Part shown: positions 7,965 through 15,271 of the stretch, one piece after another
How the letters are laid out: each line of letters starts with the position of its first letter
Position numbering within the stretch: position 1 is the first letter of the stretch
Source of the DNA: Acidimicrobiia bacterium
GTDB lineage: Bacteria > Acidobacteriota > Vicinamibacteria > Vicinamibacterales > UBA2999
NCBI GenBank assembly: GCA_016871255.1
Contig: VFZH01000020.1
Coordinates: 1 to 38,086 of the forward strand
Reading direction: 5' to 3'
DNA length: 38,086 nt
Notes under the pieces: model-generated
Database searches by the model: none
Told to the model about the DNA's origin: nothing
Seen by the model: only the letters and a program-made list of their open reading frames with translations
Program-made: the position numbers and the translations under genes

Positions 7965-8981
7965 GTGGTCCACGTGCTTCGTGCCATCGATGCGCACTGC
8001 GGCGGGCAGCCGCTCCGGCTGGTCGTCGACGGGCTTCCCACGCCGGCCGGATCGACCATGCGTGCCCGGGAGCGCTGGATGGCGCGGCACGCCGACCGGC
8101 TGCGGCGCGCGCTGGTGCTGGAGCCGCGCGGCCATCCGGACATGACGGCGGCATGTCTGACCGAGCCGGAGCACTCGGGCTCGCACGCGGGGCTGCTCTT
8201 CATGCGCGCCGATGGCTATGTGGGCGTCTGCGGGCACGGGCTGATCGCGGTCGCGACGATCGCGCTCGAGCGCGGGCTCATCGTCCATGGCGAAACCGGC
8301 GGTCCTGACGTGCCGCTGGTGTTCGACACCTCGTCGGGCACGATCCACGCGCGGGCCGGGATGGCGTCTTCCGGCGGACGCGCGCGCGTGGAGACGGCGG
8401 CGTTCGCCGCGCCACCGTCCTTCGTCTCGAGGCCGGGGCTCGCGCTTCGGCATGGCCCGCGCGAGCTGCGCGTGGACGTCGCCTTCGGCGGGGCGTTCCA
8501 CGCGATCCTGGATGCGGAAGCGGCGGGCCTGCCGGCCGATCTGTCCGCCCGAGGAGAGCTCCGCCGCGTGGCTGCGGGTGTGCTCGAGGCGCTCGCCGGC
8601 TCGCAGGCGGTCGAACACCCGGTGGACGCCGCGCTGTCGGGGCTGGACGGGGTCGTCTTCACGGCGCCGCCGCGCGATCCCGAGGCGCACCTGCGCACGC
8701 TGACCGTGTACGCGGACGGGACGGTGGACCGGTCACCGTCCGGCACGGGCACGGCTTCGGTGATGGCCGTGCTCGCGGCGATGGGGCTCTTGAACGAAGG
8801 CGATCCGTTCGTCTGCGAGGGCCCGATCGGGCTGCGCGCGCAGGGTCACGTCGTGGGGCGGACCCAGGTGGGAGAGGTTCAGGCCATCGTGCCGGAGATC
8901 CGGGGCTCGGCCTGGATCACCGGCGAGCACACGTTTCTCGTGGACGAGGACGATCCGCTGAAGGAGGGGGTGAGGGACTGA
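7965..8981 (+). CDS. Proline racemase / hydroxyproline epimerase / trans-3-hydroxy-L-proline dehydratase family protein
   Basis: GTG start; IDAHCGGQPLRLVVDGLP, HAGLLFMRADGYVGVCGHG, DRSPSGTGTASVMAVL. The second catalytic position is Ser. Confidence 0.85.
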   Translation: MVHVLRAIDAHCGGQPLRLVVDGLPTPAGSTMRARERWMARHADRLRRALVLEPRGHPDMTAACLTEPEHSGSHAGLLFMRADGYVGVCGHGLIAVATIALERGLIVHGETGGPDVPLVFDTSSGTIHARAGMASSGGRARVETAAFAAPPSFVSRPGLALRHGPRELRVDVAFGGAFHAILDAEAAGLPADLSARGELRRVAAGVLEALAGSQAVEHPVDAALSGLDGVVFTAPPRDPEAHLRTLTVYADGTVDRSPSGTGTASVMAVLAAMGLLNEGDPFVCEGPIGLRAQGHVVGRTQVGEVQAIVPEIRGSAWITGEHTFLVDEDDPLKEGVRD

Positions 8982-8982
8982 T

Positions 8983-9303
8983 CTAGCCGGCGAGGCCGAG
9001 CTGCTGGCGGACCAGGCGATCGAGCAGTGCGGACAGCGACTCGCCGTCGAGTGCGAACCCGCCTCCGGCCCACGCCAGCTTGAAGCTGCGCGACATCGCC
9101 GACACCCAGATCTGCCGCACCGGCGCATTCGGGCTCACGACGAACTTCGCGGGTGCGGGTTCCTCGAACAGCACCTGCAGCACGCCGTTCTGCAGCTCGA
9201 CCTCGAAGTCGTGCTCGTCGGCGAGCGGCAGCAGCGCCTTCTGCGCCGCCGCGAGCGCGTCGTCAGCCTTCACGCGGAATTCCTGGTCGGAGAGAGCGGA
9301 CAT
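8983..9303 (-). CDS. cyaY: CyaY/frataxin-like iron-donor protein
   Basis: 106 aa; VELQNGVLQVLFEEP...KFVVSPNAPVRQIWVSAMSRSFKLAWAGGGFALDGESLSALLDRLVRQQLG matches the frataxin core pattern. Confidence 0.75.
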   Translation of the reverse strand: MSALSDQEFRVKADDALAAAQKALLPLADEHDFEVELQNGVLQVLFEEPAPAKFVVSPNAPVRQIWVSAMSRSFKLAWAGGGFALDGESLSALLDRLVRQQLGLAG

Positions 9304-9307
9304 CGAT

Positions 9308-9361
9308 GATTCGTGACTGGGGATTGAAGATTGCAGCGGCGATCGACGATTGGCGATTGAG
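9308..9361 (-). repeat. 7-nt periodic GATTGNN array (CAATCNN on the cyaY coding strand)
   Basis: Plus strand: gattcgt gactggg gattgaa gattgca gcggc gatcgac gattggc gattgag; ends 4 nt from the cyaY ATG. Confidence 0.8.
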
Positions 9362-9399
9362 GCGTGACGCTCTGCGTTGGGTCTTGGGCTTCGGGATTC

Positions 9400-10284
9400 T
9401 CAGTTACCTTCCGAGGCAACGTAGGAGCGCCGGGCGCGGGCGGTGAGGCCGGGCTTCGTCATCTTCACCTCGAGCTTGTGCTCCCTGCCGTCCAGCACCT
9501 CCGGCGAGAAGCCGAGCACGTACTGGCTGTGCAGCTCCTGCGCCACGCGGGTGAAGGTCGGGCCGAGCTCGTCCGTCTTCTTCAGCTCGAAATAGCCGCC
9601 GCCGGTGTCGTCCGCCAGCCGGCGGAGGCCGCGGTCCGGGCGCGTGCGCTCGACGCGGACGCCGTTGAAGAACTCCGCCTCCAGGCCGATCGCGTAGACC
9701 ATCACGTCGTGCTCGCGCGCCATGTCCAGCGTGTCGCCCATGTCGAGGCGGCTGGACGTGTCGTCGCCGTCGGTGAAGACCAGCACGACCTTGCGTCCTT
9801 CGATGCCCTGCAGCGCGATGATGCTCTCGCCGATGGCGTCGTAGAGGCGGGTGGGATTGCCGAACATCAGGTCGCCCAGCGCGCTGATCAGGCGATCGCG
9901 ATCCGGGGTGAAGGTCCCGCTCAGCTGGATCTTGTCGTTGAACGCGCCTACCTGGGCGCGATCCTCCGGCAGCATCCGGATGAGGAACTGCTCGGCCGCC
10001 AGCTTCAGCCGATCCAGGTTGGCCGTCATGCTGGCGCTCGTGTCCAGCATCACGACGACCGTGAACGGGGTCACGTCGTTGCGGAAGACGGTGATCGCCT
10101 GCGGCTTCCCGTTGTCGAAGATCGAGAAATCGCTCTGCTGCAGGTTCGGGATGAGCCGCCGGCTGCTGTCCACGACCGTGGCCACCACCGGCACGATCCG
10201 GGTCCCGGAGCGGAAGGTCGGCTCCTGGGCGAGGGCCAACGCGCCACACGCCGCCACCGCGAGCGCCGTGACTCTGACCAGCAT
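9400..10284 (-). CDS. Secreted VWFA-related (acidobacterial-type) domain protein
   Basis: Trimmed to MLVRVTALAVAACGALALAQEPTFRSGT; canonical MIDAS VVVMLDTSASM and FTDGDD; IVPVVATVVDSSRRLIPNLQQSDFSIFDNGKPQ is typical of the family. Confidence 0.87.
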   Translation of the reverse strand: MLVRVTALAVAACGALALAQEPTFRSGTRIVPVVATVVDSSRRLIPNLQQSDFSIFDNGKPQAITVFRNDVTPFTVVVMLDTSASMTANLDRLKLAAEQFLIRMLPEDRAQVGAFNDKIQLSGTFTPDRDRLISALGDLMFGNPTRLYDAIGESIIALQGIEGRKVVLVFTDGDDTSSRLDMGDTLDMAREHDVMVYAIGLEAEFFNGVRVERTRPDRGLRRLADDTGGGYFELKKTDELGPTFTRVAQELHSQYVLGFSPEVLDGREHKLEVKMTKPGLTARARRSYVASEGN

Positions 10285-10465
10285 GCCCCTCAGCTTAACA
10301 ACCCGGGCCCGGTGGCGCCAACGGCGGCCGCTCACGCGTCGAGCGTGTCGTTCCGAGCCCGAATGCCCGATGGGGCCGCCGAGCCGTGCTATTTTCGGGA
10401 CGTCTGTGGCGGTATCGTGTCTGTCGCGACACACGACGATCGGGGCGCATGGGCGGGGGAGTGAC

Positions 10466-11490
10466 ATGAGGAGATGGCGTGCAATCGGCTCGGCTCTGGC
10501 GGTGCTGCTCGCCGTGCCGGCGGCGGCACAGAACCAGGCCCCCTCGAGCGAGGCGGCCCGCATCGGCGATCGCGTGGTGACCGTGTCGGAGCTGGATCAG
10601 GAGTGGCAGCGGTTCGATGCGGCGGCCAGGTCACAGGCCGAGCAGGCCGTCTACGACGGACGCCGGGCCGCGTTCGATCGGATGGTGGCGGCGCAGCTGA
10701 TCGCGCAGGCGGCAGAGTCCAGGGGGTCAGCGAAGCGGAGTACCTGGCCGAGGAGATCGCGAAGCATCGCGCACCCGTGGCGCCGGCTGAGATCGAGGCC
10801 TTCTACACGCAGTACCAGGCGCAGATGCAGGGCAACTCGCTGGACACGATGCGCGAGACGATTCGCGGGTTCCTGGAGCAGGAGCGGGAGGCCGCGGCGC
10901 GCGACGCAGTCGTGGCCGCTCTGAAGGAAGACGGACCGCGTCTCGCGTTTGCGCTCGAGCCTCCACGGTTGGCCGTGGCGATCACGGCTCACGATCCGGT
11001 CCGCGGTCCTGCAGAGGCGCCTGTCACCCTGGTTGAGTTCTCGGACTACCAGTGTCCGTTCTGCGGGCGCGTCACGCCCACCCTGCGCCGGCTGCGGGAG
11101 ACCTACGGCGAGCGGCTGCGGATCGTGTGGAAGGACTTCCCGCTCGACAATCACCCCAATGCGCAGAAGGCCGCGCAGGCCGCGTGGTGTGCAGGGGAGC
11201 AGGGCCGGTACTGGGAGTACCACGACCAGTTGTTCGCCAACCAGCCGTCGCTCGGCGACGAGGCACTGAAGGGTTACGCAGAGAAGGTCGGTCTCGATCC
11301 GGCCGCGTTCCGGGAGTGCTTCGAGTCGGGGCGGTACGAGGATCGCGTGAAGCAGGGGATGGCGGATGGGGTCGCCCTCGGCGTTGATTCCACCCCGACC
11401 GTCTTCATCAACGGCCGCCGCGTCACCGGCGCCCAGCCCTACGAAGCGTTCGCCAAAGTCGTCGAAGACGAACTCGATCGCGCCAAGTAG
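10466..11490 (+). CDS. Secreted DsbA-like thioredoxin-fold protein with N-terminal SurA-like helical segment, interrupted by an apparent -1 frameshift near 10727
   Basis: MRRWRAIGSALAVLLAVPAAAQ...QLIAQAAESRG in one frame continues as VSEAEYLAEEIAKHRAPVAPAEIEAFYTQ...VTLVEFSDYQCPFCGR...DSTPTVFINGRRVTGAQPYEAF in another; the break is at a G5 run. Confidence 0.82.
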
Positions 11491-11495
11491 CCACT

Positions 11496-11535
11496 CCGGG
11501 GGTCAGACCCGGGTCTGACCCGGGTCTGACCCCGG
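11496..11535. repeat. Three-unit GGGTCAGACCC/GGGTCTGACCC cluster
   Basis: CCGGGGGTCAGACCCGGGTCTGACCCGGGTCTGACCCCGG between two converging genes. Confidence 0.85.
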
Positions 11536-11570
11536 TACGCAGTTGCTGCGTACCTGTGGAAGGGCTGAGG

Positions 11571-12539
11571 CTACGGCAGGAGCACGATCTTGCCGCGGGC
11601 GCCGGGGGCCATTACGAGGCGGTGCGCCTCGGCGGCCTCGGCGAGCGGTAGTTCCCGGCCGATCACGGGCGACAGCGCGCCGTTCTCGATGCCCGCGCGC
11701 AGGCCGGCGTGGATGCGCGTCAGATCGGCGGGCGTGGCGTTGAACAGCGTCATGCCGAGGATCGCGCCGTCCCTGCTCATGCACTTCCGCGGGTCGATCT
11801 CGACGCGCCCGCGGTTGCCGACGACCATCACGCGTCCGCCCTTCGCGATCGCCTCGAGGTCGCGGTCCAGGTTCACGTTGGCGAGCATCTCCAGCACGAT
11901 GTCCACGCCACGTCCGCCGGTCAGCGCCTTCACCTCGTCGAGGTAGCCGGGATCGCGGTGGTCGAGCGCGGCGTGTGCGCCCTGCTCGCGCACCAGCGCG
12001 AGGCCTTCAGGTGTGCCGGCCGTCCCGATCACATGCAGGCCGTGCGCGCGGGCGATCTGTACCGCGGCCGTCCCGACGCCGCCGCTGGCGCCGTGGACGA
12101 GGATCGTGTCGCCGGCCTGGGCGTGCGCCCTGGTGAACAGCGCGCGCCAAGCCGTCGCGTACGGGACGCCGAGCGCGGCGCCCTGCGCAAACGATACACG
12201 CTCCGGCAGCGCGTGCACCCGGTCAGCCGCACACACCGCGAACTCTGCGCACCCGCCGCTCGTCGGGCCGATGCCGTCCGAGTACACGCGGTCGCCCGGC
12301 TTCCACGTGGCGACCTCGGGGCCGATCGCATCGACGACGCCGGCCAGATCCAGGCCGGGGGTGTACGGCAGCGCGGGCTTCACCGGGTACGTGCCGGTCC
12401 GGATATAGGTGTCAACCGGATTCACGCCGGCTGCGCGGACGCGCACGAGCACCTGCCCGGGGCCCGGCGTCACCGCCGCGACGTTCTCGAGGCGCAGCAC
12501 CTCCGGTCCTCCGAACTGCCGCACGACGATCGCCTGCAT
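11571..12539 (-). CDS. Zinc-type alcohol dehydrogenase superfamily / quinone oxidoreductase
   Basis: MQAIVVRQFGGPEVLRLENV, RAAGVNPVDTYIRTG, PYTPGLDLAGVVDAIG, VHGASGGVGTAAVQIARAHGLHVIGTAGT. Confidence 0.9.
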   Translation of the reverse strand: MQAIVVRQFGGPEVLRLENVAAVTPGPGQVLVRVRAAGVNPVDTYIRTGTYPVKPALPYTPGLDLAGVVDAIGPEVATWKPGDRVYSDGIGPTSGGCAEFAVCAADRVHALPERVSFAQGAALGVPYATAWRALFTRAHAQAGDTILVHGASGGVGTAAVQIARAHGLHVIGTAGTPEGLALVREQGAHAALDHRDPGYLDEVKALTGGRGVDIVLEMLANVNLDRDLEAIAKGGRVMVVGNRGRVEIDPRKCMSRDGAILGMTLFNATPADLTRIHAGLRAGIENGALSPVIGRELPLAEAAEAHRLVMAPGARGKIVLLP

Positions 12540-12558
12540 ACGACTCCTCCGCGCGTCC

Positions 12559-12587
12559 TTGACCCCTCACCGATCAGACAGTATCGT
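12559..12587 (+). promoter_or_regulatory. Putative sigma70-type promoter of the Fe-ADH gene
   Basis: TTGACC-N17-TATCGT, ~44 nt upstream of the ATG at 12631. Confidence 0.45.
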
Positions 12588-12630
12588 CGATTTCGGACCC
12601 CTGAGGCGGCGAGCCGGGTCCCGCGACCTG

Positions 12631-13722
12631 ATGGCTCAAACCCTCGTGTTCGGTCCCGGCACCTTCCGCCGACTCGGCGAGATCGCGCGCGCGCTCGGCC
12701 TGCGCCGTCCGCTGCTCGTGTCCGACGAAGGGATCCTCGCCGCCGGGTACGTCGAGCAGGCGCATCGTCTGCTCGCGGATGCCGGCATGGCTGTGCACGA
12801 GTTCGACGACTTCTCGCCCAACCCGACGTCCGACATGGTCGAGGCCGGCCGGGCGTTCGCCGCGCCGCTCGACATCGACGGCATCATCGGGCTGGGCGGC
12901 GGCAGCTCGATGGACTGCGCCAAGGGGATCAACTTCGTGCTGACCAACGGCGGCACGATGGCGGACTACAGGGGCTACGGCAAGGCCTCGCGTCCGATGC
13001 TGCCGATGATCGCCGTACCGACGACGGCGGGCACGGGGAGTGAGGCGCAGTCGTTCGCGCTGATCACCGATCCGCGGACGCACGAGAAGATGGCGTGTGG
13101 TGACCCGAAGGCCAGTTTCGCCGCGGCGATCCTGGATCCGGAAACGACGGTCAGCCAGCCGCCCAACGTGACGGCCGCGACCGGCTACGACGCGATCGCC
13201 CACGCGGTCGAGACCTGGGTCACGACCAGGCGGACGCCGGTCTCCGAGCTGTTCTCACGGGAGGCGTGGGGGCTGCTGCGGGCCAACTACCCGCGCGTGC
13301 TGACGCACCCGGACGATCTCGACGCGCGCGGGGCGATGCTGATCGGTGCGCACTTCGCAGGCGCGGCCATCGAACGCTCGATGCTCGGCGCCACGCACGC
13401 CTGCGCCAACGGGCTGTCGGCCTGCTACGACACCGTGCACGGCGTGGCCATCGGCATGCTCCTCAGGCACGTCGTGTGCTGGAACGCGAACGGGTCCGAG
13501 GCGATCGCCGAGCGCTACCGGCAGCTCGACCCCGACCTTCCGGCCGTGCTCCGCCGGCTGGCCGAGCACGGCGGCATGCCCGAGGGGATCGGCGCGGCAG
13601 GCGGTCGCCGGGAGGACATGGACGCGCTCGTGAAGGTGGCGGCGGCACAGTGGACGGGCACGTTCAACCCGCGCCCGTTCGACGCGAAGGGCGCCCGCGA
13701 GATCTTCGATCGGGCCTGGTAG
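12631..13722 (+). CDS. Iron-containing alcohol dehydrogenase
   Basis: GLGGGSSMDCAKGINF, PTTAGTGSEAQSFALITD, YDAIAHAVETWVTT, GATHACANGLSACYDTVHGVAIGMLLRHV. Confidence 0.92.
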   Translation: MAQTLVFGPGTFRRLGEIARALGLRRPLLVSDEGILAAGYVEQAHRLLADAGMAVHEFDDFSPNPTSDMVEAGRAFAAPLDIDGIIGLGGGSSMDCAKGINFVLTNGGTMADYRGYGKASRPMLPMIAVPTTAGTGSEAQSFALITDPRTHEKMACGDPKASFAAAILDPETTVSQPPNVTAATGYDAIAHAVETWVTTRRTPVSELFSREAWGLLRANYPRVLTHPDDLDARGAMLIGAHFAGAAIERSMLGATHACANGLSACYDTVHGVAIGMLLRHVVCWNANGSEAIAERYRQLDPDLPAVLRRLAEHGGMPEGIGAAGGRREDMDALVKVAAAQWTGTFNPRPFDAKGAREIFDRAW

Positions 13723-13788
13723 GCGGCGCGGGCCGGGCAACTGGTAAGGTTGAAGGACGACTGACGGAGACGGCAAGGGAGGCTTTCG

Positions 13789-14937
13789 ATGTTCGCGAAT
13801 CGACGCTTCGTCGTGCTGGCGGCCGTGGTGCTGTGCGCCGGGTGGAGCCTGTCCGCCGCCGGCCGGCCCGGCCAGGAGAGCCCGTCGGAGGGGCCCGGTC
13901 CCGATCGATGGCCGCAGTTCCGCGGTGGCCCGTCGCTCACCGGCGTGGCCACCTCCAGGGTGCCCGATACCCTCAAGGTGATCTGGTCTCACGAAGCGGG
14001 CGACGCGATCCTATCGTCGGCGGCCATCGCGGACGGCCGCGTCTACGTGGGCGTCGGGTCGGGGCACCTGCTCGCCCTGAATCTGTCCGACGGCAAGGAG
14101 GCCTGGAAGTACGCGACCGAAGAGCCGGTGGGTGAATCCTCGCCTGCGGTGGCAGACGGCCTGGTCTTCCTCGGGGATCTGTCGGGCGTGCTGCACGCCG
14201 TCCGCACGTCGGACGGCTCGCGGGTCTGGACGTTCGCGACCGGCGGCGAGATCAAGGCCTCGCCCATCGTTGTCGGCGATCGCGTCCTCATCGGGTCCTA
14301 CGACGCGACGGTCTATTGCCTGTCGGTCAAGGATGGCTCGCTCATCTGGAAGGTCGAGACCGACAACTACGTCCACGCGACGCCTGCGGTGGCCAACGGG
14401 CTCTTGTACCTGACCGGGTGTGACGAGGTCTTCCACGCCATCCGGGTGTCGGACGGCAGGCAGATGTACACGATTCCGTTCGGAGCGAACACAGGCTCCT
14501 CGCCGGCCATGGCCGGGTCGCGCGCCTACTTCGGCACGTTTTCGAACGAAGTCATCGCCCTCGACGTGGAGTCCCGCGAGATCGTGTGGCGCTACGAACA
14601 CCCCGACCGGCACTTCCCGTTCTACTCGTCGGCGGCCGTCGGCCGCGGCCTGGTCGTGGCGGGCGGTCGCGACAAGATGGTGCATGCCATCGACGCGGCG
14701 ACCGGCAAGGCGCGGTGGACCTACATGACGCGCGGCCGCGTGGACTCGTCGCCCGTGATTGCCGGCAACCGCGTGTACGTCGGGTCGGCCGACGGACGGT
14801 TCTACGTGCTCGGCCTCGACGACGGCAAGGTGTTGTGGGAGTTCAACACCGGCGCGGGGTTGAGTGCCTCGCCCGCCGTTGCGGCAGGCCGCATTGTGAT
14901 CGGCTCGGAAGACGGGCGGATCATCTGCTTCGGCTGA
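13789..14937 (+). CDS. PQQ-binding-like (BamB-type) beta-propeller protein, secreted
   Basis: Signal peptide; repeated blades such as [55 protein letters not shown]. Confidence 0.88.
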   Translation: MFANRRFVVLAAVVLCAGWSLSAAGRPGQESPSEGPGPDRWPQFRGGPSLTGVATSRVPDTLKVIWSHEAGDAILSSAAIADGRVYVGVGSGHLLALNLSDGKEAWKYATEEPVGESSPAVADGLVFLGDLSGVLHAVRTSDGSRVWTFATGGEIKASPIVVGDRVLIGSYDATVYCLSVKDGSLIWKVETDNYVHATPAVANGLLYLTGCDEVFHAIRVSDGRQMYTIPFGANTGSSPAMAGSRAYFGTFSNEVIALDVESREIVWRYEHPDRHFPFYSSAAVGRGLVVAGGRDKMVHAIDAATGKARWTYMTRGRVDSSPVIAGNRVYVGSADGRFYVLGLDDGKVLWEFNTGAGLSASPAVAAGRIVIGSEDGRIICFG

Positions 14938-14956
14938 TCCGAGGCGCCGAGAGCCG

Positions 14957-15178
14957 GTGACTGCGGCGCTCGCCGTCTACGCGCTCGGCGTGGCCGTCGG
15001 GCTGCTGTTCACCGACGCCCGGTGGCCCGCCCGGCTGGGGCTGGCGCTCGCCTGGCCGCTCGGGCCCCTGGCCTTCCTGCTGACCGTGACGCTGCTGCTG
15101 GCCGTGTCGGTGGTGGCGTTCCCGCTCGTCGCGGTCGCGGCCATCGGTGTCGCGCTGGTCGCCTGGCTGCTCCTGTAG
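14957..15178 (+). CDS. Small hydrophobic membrane protein
   Basis: GTG start, 73 aa, nearly all hydrophobic with 2-3 potential TM helices, 19 nt after the propeller gene. Confidence 0.5.
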   Translation: MTAALAVYALGVAVGLLFTDARWPARLGLALAWPLGPLAFLLTVTLLLAVSVVAFPLVAVAAIGVALVAWLLL

Positions 15179-15245
15179 TCCAGGCTCTCGCAGGGGCCGG
15201 CGTTCCTGGCCTGAGCGATGCCGAAGGCAGCCGGCCCTCGCCACG

Positions 15246-15258
15246 GCGCCGAAGGCGC
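15246..15258. other. GCGCC-GAA-GGCGC hairpin between converging genes (possible bidirectional terminator)
   Basis: 5-bp perfect stem with GAA loop; a second TGCC-GAA-GGCA copy lies ~27 nt upstream. Confidence 0.4.
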
Positions 15259-15271
15259 GGAGGCGGGCCCG

